Shown here: piece by piece, positions 32,755-41,281 of the stretch | Numbering within the stretch: the first letter of the stretch is position 1 | Layout: each line of letters opens with the position of its first letter | From: Kribbella monticola | Lineage (GTDB): Bacteria; Actinomycetota; Actinomycetes; Propionibacteriales; Kribbellaceae | Direction: 5' to 3' | Assembly (NCBI RefSeq): GCF_003261635.1 | Contig: NZ_QFXK01000091.1 | Coordinates: 62,001-126,000 of the forward strand | DNA: 64,000 nucleotides | Notes under the pieces: generated by a model | Seen by the model: the letters and a program-made list of their open reading frames with translations, nothing else | What the model was told of the DNA's origin: nothing | Databases searched by the model: none | Program-made: the position numbers and the translations under genes

Positions 32755-33402
32755 TCAGGCGCTGGTTGAGGCAGCGTCTGGTGCAGCGGGGAGACTCGGC
32801 GCCTCCGGGTGATACCGGCGCTGCCGCTCGATCGGCGCAGTGCCGAAGTCCCCCGAGCCGTTGACGACCTCGCCTACTTCGAGGGTCAGACCGCGGGCCT
32901 TGCCAAAGCCTTTCAGGACGGCGCCGCGGTGGTCGGGATCGGGGTGGGAGTAGGCGGCACCGCCGGCCAGTTGTACTTGCTGTGCAGTGATCTGACCGAG
33001 GACTTGGCACCCGTCGCCGAGCTCCACCGGCGCAACGATCACCGGTGAACTGCTGAGCCGCGTTCGGTCGCCGATCCTCACCTGCGCGCCCGCGGTGCCT
33101 GCCATGATTCGCGCGCCGCCTTCGCCGATGCGGTTGTTGTCGCCGATGACGATCGAGCCGCCGCCGGAAGCCGCGATGAAGGTGCCGGGGAGCAGAGCGT
33201 TGTCCGAACCGAGTTCGCAGGAGCTGTCTGGATCGCACTCGATCACGACACCGGGGTAGAGGACGTTGCCCTCACCCAGACGCACCCGGGTGCCCAGCAG
33301 GACGGAGTACGGGTCGAGGATGATCGTGCCCGCCTCGGCCAGCTCCAGTAACTCGGCAACGGTCCGGAGACCACGGGCGGTGCGTTGCTCGTCGATGATC
33401 AC
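32755..33402 (-). CDS. Left-handed beta-helix (hexapeptide-repeat) protein
   Basis: The 215-residue protein has repeated hexapeptide turns (LYPGVVIE, LGSDNALLPGTFIA, IVIGDNNRIGEGG, VRIGDRTRLSSSPVIVAPVELGDGCQVLGQ) forming a left-handed parallel beta-helix, as in sugar O-acyl- and nucleotidyl-transferase tails. A helical N-terminus precedes it, and the disordered C-terminus is alanine/proline-rich. The start is the GTG at 33402. No catalytic histidine of the classical acetyltransferase type is obvious, so it may be a scaffold or carbonic-anhydrase-like protein. Function unknown. Confidence 0.7.
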   Translation of the reverse strand: MIIDEQRTARGLRTVAELLELAEAGTIILDPYSVLLGTRVRLGEGNVLYPGVVIECDPDSSCELGSDNALLPGTFIAASGGGSIVIGDNNRIGEGGARIMAGTAGAQVRIGDRTRLSSSPVIVAPVELGDGCQVLGQITAQQVQLAGGAAYSHPDPDHRGAVLKGFGKARGLTLEVGEVVNGSGDFGTAPIERQRRYHPEAPSLPAAPDAASTSA

Positions 33403-33496
33403 CCGGCGACATTACCTACTCCGCAAGACCCGAGCACTCGCCTGAATGGTGGATCGGTGGGTGCTGCGGCTAGCGGGACCTGGCAGGGTAGGGGGT

Positions 33497-34516
33497 ATGA
33501 CTTCGGAGCGGATCTATGTCGGTGGGTACACCAGTCAGGCAGGCGGCGGGGACGGGATCGGGTTCGGTCCGCTCGACGCGATCGGGGTTGCCGCGGTGAC
33601 CGAGGATCCGTCGTTCCTGGTTCGGTCGGCCGACGGGCGGTTCCTGTACGCGGCGAACGAGCTCGACGCCGGCCGGGTCAGTGCGTTCCGGGTCCAGGAC
33701 GACGGCTCGCTGGAGTTCCTCAACGACCAGCCGACCGGTGGGGCGCACCCCTGCCACGTCGAGATCGACCCGACCGGCAGCTTCCTGTTGTCGGCGAACT
33801 ACAGCTCAGGTTCGATCGCGATTCACCCGATCGCGGCCGATGGTTCGCTCGGCGAGGCGACCCAGTTCCTGCAGCGCGAGGGCACCGGGCCGAACGAGGA
33901 GCGCCAGGAGGGTCCGCATGCCCACCAGGTGACGTTCGACCCGACCGGCCAGTACGCGTTCGACGTCGATCTCGGCTCGGACTCGGTGCACGTGTCGACG
34001 CTGACCCCCAAGGGCCAGCTGGAGGCGGTAGACCGGCTGGCGATCCACCCGGGCGCCGGCCCGCGGCACATCGCGTTCCACCCGAGCGGCAGCGCGGCGT
34101 ACGTGATCAACGAGCTGGACTCCACGCTGTCGGTTTGCAGCTACGGCGACGGCCAGCTGACCGTAGTACGGACGTTGTCGACGCGGCCCGAAGGCGCTGA
34201 CGGGGAGAACTCGCCGGCCGAAGTGCTGGTGTCGGCCGACGGGCGGTTCGTCTACGGGTCGAACCGTGGTGACGACACCATCGCGGTGTTCGAGACCGGC
34301 GCCGACGGGATCGACCTGGCACTGATCCAGACGATCGGATCCGGCGGCTCCGGCCCGCGGCACCTTGCCTTCAGCAAGAATGGGACCGAGCTGTATGCGG
34401 CGAACGAAAAGTCGGACACCATTGCCGTCTTCGCCGTCGACCAGACCAGCGGCGCCCTCACCGCAACGGGGACGCCGCTGAGCTGGCCCAAACCGGTCTG
34501 CGTGCTGCCGGTCTGA
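33497..34516 (+). CDS. Lactonase-family seven-bladed beta-propeller protein
   Basis: The 339-residue protein is of the 6-phosphogluconolactonase/carboxy-cis,cis-muconate cyclase type. It has the typical opening YVGGYTSQAG, repeated F-x-x-D-P-T-G-x-[FY] and [FL]-Y-[AV]-[AS]-N turns, and GGAHPCHVEIDPTGSFLLSANYSSGS and EGPHAHQVTFDPTGQYAF, which supply the active-site histidine, glutamate and arginine. There is no signal peptide, so it is cytoplasmic. The start is the ATG at 33497, after an AGGGGG site. It could act in the oxidative pentose phosphate pathway or on another sugar lactone. Confidence 0.85.
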   Translation: MTSERIYVGGYTSQAGGGDGIGFGPLDAIGVAAVTEDPSFLVRSADGRFLYAANELDAGRVSAFRVQDDGSLEFLNDQPTGGAHPCHVEIDPTGSFLLSANYSSGSIAIHPIAADGSLGEATQFLQREGTGPNEERQEGPHAHQVTFDPTGQYAFDVDLGSDSVHVSTLTPKGQLEAVDRLAIHPGAGPRHIAFHPSGSAAYVINELDSTLSVCSYGDGQLTVVRTLSTRPEGADGENSPAEVLVSADGRFVYGSNRGDDTIAVFETGADGIDLALIQTIGSGGSGPRHLAFSKNGTELYAANEKSDTIAVFAVDQTSGALTATGTPLSWPKPVCVLPV

Positions 34517-34535
34517 CGAAAGGCGGAACTCAGAC

Positions 34536-34823
34536 TCAGACGAGCTTCTCGAAGAAGAACTCGTGCTTGAGGAACGACACGTCGTACTCGTGACCCGGCT
34601 GCGGCGGTAGCAGTTGCGCGGCCTGGAACAGCCGCCAGCCGTCCTTCAAAGCGTCCAGCCCGGTCCCGTATGGCGGTTCGTCGCTGTCACCCGTCGTCGG
34701 CGAGGTCTCCCCGGTGCCGTCGTACGTCGACCAACCGACCACTCGCGAGTCCAGCGCCGACGAGGCCAGGTAGAGCACCAGCACCTGCTGCCGAAGGGTT
34801 TGCTGAACAGTTGTCGTCGTCAT
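34536..34823 (-). CDS. Small protein coupled to the PhyH-type dioxygenase
   Basis: The 95-residue soluble protein has a helical start (TVQQTLRQQVLVLYLASSAL), a central VVGWSTYDGTG, an LDALKDGWRLFQAAQLLPP helix and the end DVSFLKHEFFFEKLV. That last part resembles a small family seen next to other enzymes (a YDVSFLKHEFFFEKL-type ending), but I cannot name it. The ATG overlaps the dioxygenase stop as ATGA, with AAGGAG upstream, so it should be made with that enzyme and may be an accessory subunit. Confidence 0.72.
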   Translation of the reverse strand: MTTTTVQQTLRQQVLVLYLASSALDSRVVGWSTYDGTGETSPTTGDSDEPPYGTGLDALKDGWRLFQAAQLLPPQPGHEYDVSFLKHEFFFEKLV

Positions 34824-35683
34824 GCCATCTCCTTCTTGGCGGCGTGCGGATTGAGGCTGCGCTGCGAGACCACGCGCTGCGGGCGGTTCGACACCCGGGT
34901 GACCCAGTAGTCCGGGTCGTAGGTGTCGTCACCGGTCAGCGCCTGCCAGAGCTTGACGCGGTTGTAGATCTCCAGCCGGCCGGTGGCGTTCTCGTACCAG
35001 GGGAAGTACTGGCCGAGCTCGGCCGCCACCTGGTCGTCGTACAGGTCGTCGGTGTTCCACAGCCGGACCTGGCGGACGGTCGGGTTGAAGCGGATCTTGA
35101 ACATGTAGCGGTCGATGTCGCTGTCGTTCCTGCGGCCGCCGTGCCAGATGCCGTGGTGCAGGAACACGACCGTGCCGGGCGGGCAGGTGAGCCGCGTCTG
35201 GCCGAGCAGGTTCTGGTACCGGCCGGTGTCGGACTCGTTGGTCTTGCGCAGGTGGCTGCCGGGCACGCTGAGGGTGCCGCCCATCTCGAGCGTCACCTCC
35301 TGCGGGTAGTACATGAGCTGTATGTCGAACGCGTCCGGGCGGACGTCGATGATCGCGTCGCCGTGCAGGTTCTGCGCCTCGCCCTCGTTCGCCTTGCGGA
35401 TGTGGACGGCGTGGTGGTCGACGGTCGGCTCCGGACCGACCAGGCTGTGGATGGCGCCGGCGATCTCCGGCAACTGCACCAGCTTCTGGACGAACGCGCT
35501 GCCCTCGAAGGCCTCCGACAGCGGAGTGCCGTACGGGACGCCGGGGATGCCGGCCTTCAGTACGTCGATCGCTTCGCGGTTCATCTCGTCGGGTACGACG
35601 GCATCCATCCGGAACGCTCCGGTGGCGACGAAATGCGCCATCTGGACCGAGGTGAGCAGGTTCTTGCGATGGGGATGGGGCAT
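34820..35683 (-). CDS. Phytanoyl-CoA dioxygenase (PhyH) family Fe(II)/2-oxoglutarate oxygenase
   Basis: The 287-residue double-stranded beta-helix oxygenase has iron ligands H107 and D109 in NLHGDAIID and a distal histidine at H181 in FLHHGIWHGG. R185 follows, well placed to bind 2-oxoglutarate. It hydroxylates an unknown organic substrate using O2 and 2-oxoglutarate. The start is the ATG at 35683 after GAGGGAGAG. The open frame upstream overlaps the divergent AraC gene and is not coding. It forms a coupled pair with the 95-residue protein and is divergent from an AraC regulator that probably senses the substrate. Confidence 0.88.
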   Translation of the reverse strand: MPHPHRKNLLTSVQMAHFVATGAFRMDAVVPDEMNREAIDVLKAGIPGVPYGTPLSEAFEGSAFVQKLVQLPEIAGAIHSLVGPEPTVDHHAVHIRKANEGEAQNLHGDAIIDVRPDAFDIQLMYYPQEVTLEMGGTLSVPGSHLRKTNESDTGRYQNLLGQTRLTCPPGTVVFLHHGIWHGGRRNDSDIDRYMFKIRFNPTVRQVRLWNTDDLYDDQVAAELGQYFPWYENATGRLEIYNRVKLWQALTGDDTYDPDYWVTRVSNRPQRVVSQRSLNPHAAKKEMA

Positions 35684-35771
35684 GTCTCTCCCTCTCGGGG
35701 CGACTGGTCCGTGGTGGTTGGTACTCGTCCAGGCTAGGTTTGGCGAGACTTGTTTCGCGTGGGTTGAGATC

Positions 35772-35783
35772 ACCACTGGTGGT
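35772..35783. promoter_or_regulatory. Small dyad in the phyH/araC divergent region
   Basis: ACCAC-TG-GTGGT is a five-base inverted repeat with a two-base centre, 12 bases before the AraC ATG and about 90 from the dioxygenase start. It is a candidate for autoregulation. The AT-rich run GGTAATTTCT follows. Confidence 0.35.
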
Positions 35784-35794
35784 AATTTCTCACC

Positions 35795-36562
35795 ATGGTC
35801 CTGTTGCACCTGGCCGAGCCGCCCGAGCGAGTGCACGCCGGCGTCGGGGTTCACGGCGTGCGCGGCCGGCGAGACACCTACTTGCTGCCCGACCTGTGGC
35901 AGTTCCACCTCTACGGGTACTCGGCGGATCTGACGGTCGACGGCACGGCGTACGAGGTGTCGCCCGGTTCGGTCAGCCTGGTGCCCGCGGGAGTGCAGGT
36001 GGAGTTCGCGTACCGCGGTCGCTCGGAGCACCTCTACGCACACTTCCGGCCGCGTCTCGTCGGCGAGCCTTCGTACGTTCCGGTGGTGCAGGACTCCGGT
36101 ACTGCGGCGCCGGTACTGTCCGACCTGCTCCGCCAGGCGATCGAGGCGACCCCGTCCGGCACGGCCCGAGTCGCCGCCGAGGTGTGGACCGCGCTCTGGC
36201 GAGTCGCCCAGCTCAGCGCAGCCCTCGGCGAAGGCGGCGGTACTGCGGGTCACCCGGCCGTCGCGGCAGCCATCGCCTACATCGAAGCAAATCTCGCGCG
36301 ACCGCTCACGGTTCCCGCCCTGGCCCGAGCCGCTGGTGTCTCGCACAACCACCTGACCCGCCTCTTCCGCTCGGAAACCGGTACGACGGTCGTCGCCTAC
36401 ATCCGCCAACGCCGGATGGCTCGCGCCCGCCACCTGCTCGTCTCCTCGACTCTCTCCATCCCCGCGGTCGCTGCCTCGGTCGGCATCCCCGACCTGCACG
36501 CCTTCAACAAGTCCTGCCACCGCGAACTGGGCGGCTCCCCGCGCTCTGTCCGCGCCGGTTAA
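35795..36562 (+). CDS. AraC family transcriptional regulator
   Basis: The 255-residue regulator has an N-terminal cupin-like sensing domain (about residues 25-100, DLWQFHLYGY, VSPGSVSLVPAG). Two helix-turn-helix motifs of the AraC type follow (about residues 160-250, LTVPALARAAGVSHNHLTRLFRSETG and IPAVAASVGIPDLHAFNKSCHRELGGSP). ATG start. It is divergent from the PhyH-type dioxygenase with 111 bases between, and such pairs usually mean direct control of the enzyme. It lies 41 bases before the APH-like kinase. Confidence 0.9.
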   Translation: MVLLHLAEPPERVHAGVGVHGVRGRRDTYLLPDLWQFHLYGYSADLTVDGTAYEVSPGSVSLVPAGVQVEFAYRGRSEHLYAHFRPRLVGEPSYVPVVQDSGTAAPVLSDLLRQAIEATPSGTARVAAEVWTALWRVAQLSAALGEGGGTAGHPAVAAAIAYIEANLARPLTVPALARAAGVSHNHLTRLFRSETGTTVVAYIRQRRMARARHLLVSSTLSIPAVAASVGIPDLHAFNKSCHRELGGSPRSVRAG

Positions 36563-36603
36563 TTGGGCTGCGGCCGGCTGGTGAGCAGGGCATCGTTGGA
36601 CCG

Positions 36604-37554
36604 GTGACGGACAAGCTGCGGCGATGGCTGGCCGAGGACTTCGGGCTCGACGTAGTGGCGCTCGAGCAGGTACACGAGGGCGCTGACATCGCTGCTGAGG
36701 TGTGGCGGGCTGTCGGCGACGCGTCGTACGCGGTGAAGTGGTCCGGTGGCGGCACGGACGCTGGGCCGCGCGCAACGGCGTACCTGGCAAGCAGAGGCGT
36801 CCAGGGAGTGCCTGGGCCGGTCCGGACTCTCACTGGTGGCTTGTGGAGTGAACGCGAGGGCCGACGGCTCTCGGTAATGCCGTGGATCGCAGGAGATCGC
36901 GCCGCCGACACAGGGCTCACTCTTGAGCAGTGGACGTCGTACGGCGTTCTGCTGGCGGCCGTACATCGCGCAGAGCCGCCCGCCGAGCTACGGGCCGTGC
37001 TGCCGCGGATCAACCCCATCAACGCTCGCATGCCCGACCTGGCTCGCTCTGTTCGAGCCAGGCTCGCTACGCCGTCCGACGCCGTCGAGGAGGAACTCGC
37101 AGCTATCTGGGAAGCTCACGACGACCTCATCACCGCTGTGCTCGACCAGTGCGCGGACCTTGGCGACCGCGACCTCGGCGGCACCCCTGTGCTCTGTCAC
37201 GCCGACCCCCACCTCGCCAACGTGCTGGTCACACCAGAGCAGCTCTACCTCATCGACTGGGACGACGTAGTACTGGCACCGCCCGAGCAAGACCTCCTGT
37301 TCATCCTCGGCGGCATGGGCCCCATCGGCCCGACCACCCTGGACGAACAGGAGGCCTTCTTCACCGGCTACGGCGAGGTCGAGCTGGATCCGACCCGCCT
37401 CGCCTACTACCGCTCAGCCCGCGCCATCGAGGACTTCGTCGGCTGGTCCGACTACGTCCTCGGCGGAGCTCCCGACCGCACGGACCGCGTCGAGGTGGTC
37501 CGTTTCATCCTCGGGCCCGACGGCCTCGCATTGCGGGCTCTCGCTAGCGACTGA
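36604..37554 (+). CDS. APH-like phosphotransferase
   Basis: The 316-residue kinase-like protein has the choline/aminoglycoside kinase catalytic loop CHADPHLANVL (H199, D201, N206) and the metal-binding D218 in LIDWDD. The YAVKW lysine (K45) supplies the nucleotide contact, and VMPWIAGDRAA forms the hinge. The family phosphorylates aminoglycosides, homoserine, methylthioribose and other alcohols; sequence alone does not show the substrate, so resistance should not be assumed. GTG start at 36604. Its last 11 bases overlap the convergent small secreted protein gene. Confidence 0.82.
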   Translation: MTDKLRRWLAEDFGLDVVALEQVHEGADIAAEVWRAVGDASYAVKWSGGGTDAGPRATAYLASRGVQGVPGPVRTLTGGLWSEREGRRLSVMPWIAGDRAADTGLTLEQWTSYGVLLAAVHRAEPPAELRAVLPRINPINARMPDLARSVRARLATPSDAVEEELAAIWEAHDDLITAVLDQCADLGDRDLGGTPVLCHADPHLANVLVTPEQLYLIDWDDVVLAPPEQDLLFILGGMGPIGPTTLDEQEAFFTGYGEVELDPTRLAYYRSARAIEDFVGWSDYVLGGAPDRTDRVEVVRFILGPDGLALRALASD

Positions 37555-37885
37555 CGCAAACAGCGAAGGGGCCGTCGGGGCTGACGCTGGCGCAAGCAGT
37601 CCAGCCCTGCGGATAGCCGTAGGTAGTGGTGTTGCCGCCACCAACCGGCACCCAGGCATCCGCCAACTTGTTGCCGTAGGCATCGTAAAGCGTGGCCCAG
37701 CCGCTGTAGCTGTTGTTCCAGGCGCGCGCGTGCCAAGCGCCGTCGCTCCATTGCTCGATGCAGGCCGTCCAGTTGCGTGCGCTGGCGCAGTACTGGGCCT
37801 GCTCGGTGGCGTGCGCGGGTGCGGCTGCAGTCAGGCTGGCGGCGAGTGCGCCGGTGGCGGCCAGGGCGGACATGATCTTGCGCAT
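37544..37885 (-). CDS. Small secreted protein
   Basis: The 113-residue protein has a clear Sec signal (KIMSALAATGALAASLTAAAPAHA, cleavage after AHA near residue 26). The mature domain of about 85 residues has four cysteines, able to form two disulfides, and many tryptophans and tyrosines (W-T-A-C-I-E-Q-W, W-H-A-R-A-W-N-N). It resembles small secreted actinobacterial proteins, perhaps with a carbohydrate- or wall-binding role. I recognise no family. ATG start. It overlaps the 3' end of the kinase gene by 11 bases in convergent orientation. Confidence 0.75.
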   Translation of the reverse strand: MRKIMSALAATGALAASLTAAAPAHATEQAQYCASARNWTACIEQWSDGAWHARAWNNSYSGWATLYDAYGNKLADAWVPVGGGNTTTYGYPQGWTACASVSPDGPFAVCVSR

Positions 37886-38003
37886 GAACTCTCTCCCCAG
37901 GTTTGAGAAATGGGCGAGGTCAGGCTAGGCAGCGCGGAACCGGAAGCGACAGCATCTCGAAAAATCTCGAAATGACTTGGCACCGGCTGCTTGTGGAACG
38001 TCC

Positions 38004-38741
38004 TCAGGCGTGGCGGAGCCAGATGTTGGGTTCTTGGTAGTGGCCGGTGTCTGTGGCGCGGTCGATGGTGAGGGTGGTGAGGCCGTCGGGGATAACGTAG
38101 GTGCCGGTGGCGGGGAATGCCATGCCGGTCCACTTCTCCCAGTCGGCGACGGAGCCGGTCATCGTTTGGCTCGCCGGAGCGGGGGCGAGCAGGGTGGCGC
38201 CGAGGCGGACGTGGGTGCGCAGCCAGGGGTCGAGCGGGAGCCCGTCGTCGCGGGTCCAGGTCATGAACTCGGCGATGTCGATCAGCGGGTACTGCGACTT
38301 GGAGGTCGGCCGGACCGGCGCGATCATCCGGGTGAGGCCGCGCGCCAGCGCCTGCTCCTTCACCGCCGTGATCACCCGGCCGGCGTGGCCTTTGCCCTGC
38401 TCGTCGTTCCGCACAGCCGCTGCCATCAGCACAAACGTGTCCGGAACCACCCCGGCCTCGTACGACTCGACCGAGCGCGCCAGCGAGTCCGTGAAGCCGC
38501 CCGGAAGATCGGCGACCGTGCCGTCCCAAGCGATCGGCACACCCCAGCAGCCCGCGATCAACCGCCGGTCGTCGCTGTCGACGAGGTAGAACTCCCAGTC
38601 GCGGAAGTATTCGATGCGGCGCTCTCGGTACGGCGCTACGCCCTCGTCGTGAAAAATGAACTCGGGCCAGTCCTCCACGAACCGCCGCTCGGCTTCCTCG
38701 TCCAGCTCGGGTGCGGTGGCGACGGGGATCAGCTCGTACAT
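38004..38741 (-). CDS. GNAT-like acetyltransferase domain protein
   Basis: The 245-residue protein has an acetyl-CoA-binding-like segment VLMAAAVRNDEQGKGHAGRVITAVKEQALARG (about residues 110-140), with the R/Q-x-x-G-x-[GA] pattern of N-acetyltransferases. The long N-terminal part (YELIPVATAPELDEEAERRF) and the C-terminal half (VRLGATLLAPAPASQTMTG) are unlike common GNAT enzymes, so the substrate is unknown. ATG start at 38741. It is divergent from the membrane glycosyltransferase with 88 bases between. Confidence 0.65.
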   Translation of the reverse strand: MYELIPVATAPELDEEAERRFVEDWPEFIFHDEGVAPYRERRIEYFRDWEFYLVDSDDRRLIAGCWGVPIAWDGTVADLPGGFTDSLARSVESYEAGVVPDTFVLMAAAVRNDEQGKGHAGRVITAVKEQALARGLTRMIAPVRPTSKSQYPLIDIAEFMTWTRDDGLPLDPWLRTHVRLGATLLAPAPASQTMTGSVADWEKWTGMAFPATGTYVIPDGLTTLTIDRATDTGHYQEPNIWLRHA

Positions 38742-38829
38742 GCCGCGAACGCTAGTCGCGAAGCTCGCCCGCAGCCACCGGGTTTCGGGGTATGACAGCG
38801 GTATAGGCCGGAGCGCGAGCCTCGCAAGC

Positions 38830-40380
38830 ATGAGCTCCCCGGCGAACACCTTCGAGGCGACCGCCTTCGGCCAGAAGGAGACGACCGCATCTGAGAAGGT
38901 CCCTGCGCCGGCTCGCCGCGAGCCCAGCCGCAATCGCCCGTTGGTGGTGCTGCTCGGCGCGCTGGCGACCGTACTGACGCTCGTCAGCAACCGCTACGGC
39001 TACTACCACGACGAGCTGTACTTCCTGGTCTCCGGCAAGCACCCTGCCTGGGGGTATCCCGACCAGCCACCCCTGACTCCACTGCTGGCCCGCCTCGGCG
39101 ACGCGCTGGCTCCTGGTGAGGTCTGGGCGCTCCGCGTCCCTGCGACGGTCTGCACGGTACTGACGGTGCTCTTCGTCGCCCTGCTAGTCCGTGAGCTGGG
39201 TGGCTCGCTGCGGGCCGAGTTGATCGCTGCGGGCGCGTTCTCGTGCTCGACGATGGTGCTGATCACTGGGCACGTGCTGGGAACCAGTACGACCGACCTG
39301 ACCTTCGTAGCGGCGCTGAGCTGGCTCCTGTGTCGACTGATCCGCACTGGCAACGACCGGCTCTGGCTGATCATCGGACTGGTGCTGGGCGTCGGCCTGC
39401 TCAACAAGATGACGCTGGCCCTGTGGGTGTTCGCAGTACTCGTGGCTCTGGTTCTGGTCGGCCCGCGACGGATCATGTACAGCCGGTGGTTCCTCGTCTC
39501 CGCTGTGCTGTCGCTGGCGCTGTGGACGCCGTACCTGCTCTGGCAGGCTCAGCACGACTGGCCGCAGCTGACCATGGCCTCGGTACTGCGTGAGCAGGCT
39601 GCCCAGGGCGGCTCGCTCGGCCTACTGCCGTACCAGGTCGTTGTCGGACCACTACTGCTACCGCTCTGCGTCGCCGGCGGCGTCTGGCTGTGGCGTAGCT
39701 TTCGCGTCTTTGCGGTGACCTTCATAGTGTTCGCTGCCCTGCTGATGATCACCGGCGGCAAGGCGACCTACCTCGCCAGCGCCTACCCAGCCGTCTTCGC
39801 CGGAGCCGGCATCGCCGCCGACCACTGGCTCCGCAAGCGCCAACGCGCAATCACCCTGTACGGCGTACTCGCTCTGTCACTCCTCATCGCAGCGCCGCTC
39901 GGCCTTCCCCTGCTGCCGGAGCGCACGGCGGTCGCCTACGGCAAGGCGCTGACCGTCGACCAGGCCCGCAGCCAGCTCGGCTGGCCGGAGCTCGCCGACT
40001 CGGTCGCTCGCGCTATGAACCAACTCTCCCCAGCCGAGCGCTCCCGTGCGGTCATCTATACCTACAGCTACGGCCAGGCCGCGGCGCTCGAGCGCTACGG
40101 ACCGGCTCGCGGCCTGCCCTCGGCGTACAGCGGTCACAACGGCTTCGCCAACTGGGGCCCGCCGCCGGACTCGGCCGATATCGCCGTCGTGGTGGACGGC
40201 TTCCGGCGTACCGGACCTTCAGACGTCCCGGAATGGACCAGGCAGGCCTGCCAGACCCTCACCCAGGCGGGCGCGGTCGAGGCACCCACAGCCACCCGGG
40301 AGCGCGGGAAACCGATCTGGATCTGCCAACTCCGCGAGCCTTGGTCCACCCTCTGGCCCCACCTGACCCGCCTCGGCTGA
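38830..40380 (+). CDS. Glycosyltransferase family 39 (PMT/ArnT-like) membrane protein
   Basis: The 516-residue protein has about 11-12 membrane helices. Its first extracytoplasmic loop carries the family's acidic motif in GYYHDELYFLVSGKHPAWGYPDQPPL (the D-E pair near residues 60-61), typical of GT-C enzymes that use polyprenyl-phosphate sugar donors. Such enzymes glycosylate proteins or lipids on the outer face of the membrane. The C-terminal soluble domain ends at an extracellular-type region. ATG start at 38830. Acceptor unknown. Confidence 0.85.
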   Translation: MSSPANTFEATAFGQKETTASEKVPAPARREPSRNRPLVVLLGALATVLTLVSNRYGYYHDELYFLVSGKHPAWGYPDQPPLTPLLARLGDALAPGEVWALRVPATVCTVLTVLFVALLVRELGGSLRAELIAAGAFSCSTMVLITGHVLGTSTTDLTFVAALSWLLCRLIRTGNDRLWLIIGLVLGVGLLNKMTLALWVFAVLVALVLVGPRRIMYSRWFLVSAVLSLALWTPYLLWQAQHDWPQLTMASVLREQAAQGGSLGLLPYQVVVGPLLLPLCVAGGVWLWRSFRVFAVTFIVFAALLMITGGKATYLASAYPAVFAGAGIAADHWLRKRQRAITLYGVLALSLLIAAPLGLPLLPERTAVAYGKALTVDQARSQLGWPELADSVARAMNQLSPAERSRAVIYTYSYGQAAALERYGPARGLPSAYSGHNGFANWGPPPDSADIAVVVDGFRRTGPSDVPEWTRQACQTLTQAGAVEAPTATRERGKPIWICQLREPWSTLWPHLTRLG

Positions 40381-40508
40381 CGCCGTTCACGTCTAGTGAG
40401 ATCAGTCACCTGCTGGCCGACTACCCGTACGAGGCGCCGGGCCCTGTCGGCGGGAGCCGGGCGAGCGTCGCCGCCGGCTCGGGGGTGGCCGGCGCGACGT
40501 TCGGGGGA

Positions 40509-41000
40509 TCAGCGGTAGTTGACGAACTGGACGGCGAAGTCGAGGTCCTCGCCCTTGATCAGCGCCTGGACCGTCTGGAGGTCGTCGCGGCTCTTGCTCG
40601 ACACGCGGAGTTCGTCGCCCTGGATCTGCGCCTTGACACCCTTCGGGCCCTCGTCGCGGATCAGCTTCGAGAGCTTCTTCGCGTTCTCCTGGGTGATCCC
40701 GGCGTTGATCGTCGCGGTGATCTTGTAGACCTTCCCGGACAGCTTCGGCTCGTCGGCGTCCAGGCCCTTGAGCGAGATCTGCCGCTTGACCAGCTTGTCC
40801 TTGAGCACGTCGAGGACGGCGTTCACCCGCTCCTCGGTGTTCGCCTGCATGTCGATCGTCTCGCCGGTCAGCTTGATGGCCGCGTCGACGTTCTTGAAGT
40901 CGAACCGCTGGCTGATCTCCTTCGCCGCCTGGTTCACGGCGTTGTCCACCTCCTGATGATCGACCTTGTTCACGATGTCGAAGGAGGACTCCGAAGCCAT
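40509..41000 (-). CDS. YajQ family nucleotide-binding protein
   Basis: The 163-residue protein is a full-length YajQ-type member. It has the opening ESSFDIVNKVDHQEVDNAVN, FDFKN, IKLTGETIDMQANTEERV and DKLVKRQISLKGLDA, and the end RVSSKSRDDLQTVQALI. YajQ proteins fold as two RNP-like domains and bind nucleotides; some bind cyclic di-GMP and influence gene expression. ATG start with AAGGAAG upstream. It precedes the tRNA-Tyr gene in the opposite orientation. Confidence 0.92.
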   Translation of the reverse strand: MASESSFDIVNKVDHQEVDNAVNQAAKEISQRFDFKNVDAAIKLTGETIDMQANTEERVNAVLDVLKDKLVKRQISLKGLDADEPKLSGKVYKITATINAGITQENAKKLSKLIRDEGPKGVKAQIQGDELRVSSKSRDDLQTVQALIKGEDLDFAVQFVNYR

Positions 41001-41098
41001 GGGCACTTCCTTTCCGAGTTGCTGTCTTTCCGATTTGCTGTCAGGGGCACTGTCTGTTGTATCGTCTCTCACGCCGGTCCACGGACCAGCAGCGCCCT

Positions 41099-41181
41099 GG
41101 CGGGTTGCCCGAGCGGCCAAAGGGAGCAGACTGTAAATCTGTCGGCTTATGCCTACGCAGGTTCGAACCCTGCACCCGCCA
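41099..41181 (+). tRNA. tRNA-Tyr (anticodon GTA)
   Basis: An 83-nt type II tRNA. The acceptor stem GGCGGGT (41099-41105) pairs with ACCCGCC (41174-41180), with A41181 as discriminator. The anticodon arm has a seven-base loop CTGTAAA with GTA at 41133-41135. A long variable arm (about 41142-41157) and the T arm with GGTTCGAACC complete it. CCA is not encoded. A hairpin terminator follows at 41190. Confidence 0.96.
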
Positions 41182-41189
41182 CAGGAGCA

Positions 41190-41231
41190 AAACAGCCCCT
41201 GACCTGGAGTGATCCGGGTTGGGGGCTGTTT
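41190..41231 (+). terminator. Terminator hairpin after tRNA-Tyr
   Basis: AAACAGCCCCTGACC pairs with GGTTGGGGGCTGTTT (15 positions with two G-T wobbles) around a 12-base loop. It starts nine bases after the tRNA end. A close copy of the core lies at 42478-42514. Confidence 0.85.
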
Positions 41232-41281
41232 CGTTGGGTGGGTGGCTGTAATGGGGGTGGGGGTCGGGACATAGAGGGGGT

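Noticed and set aside
36604..37554. Aminoglycoside resistance gene
   Set aside because: The fold is APH-like, but the family includes many metabolic kinases and no specific resistance motif is visible; only the general call is supported.
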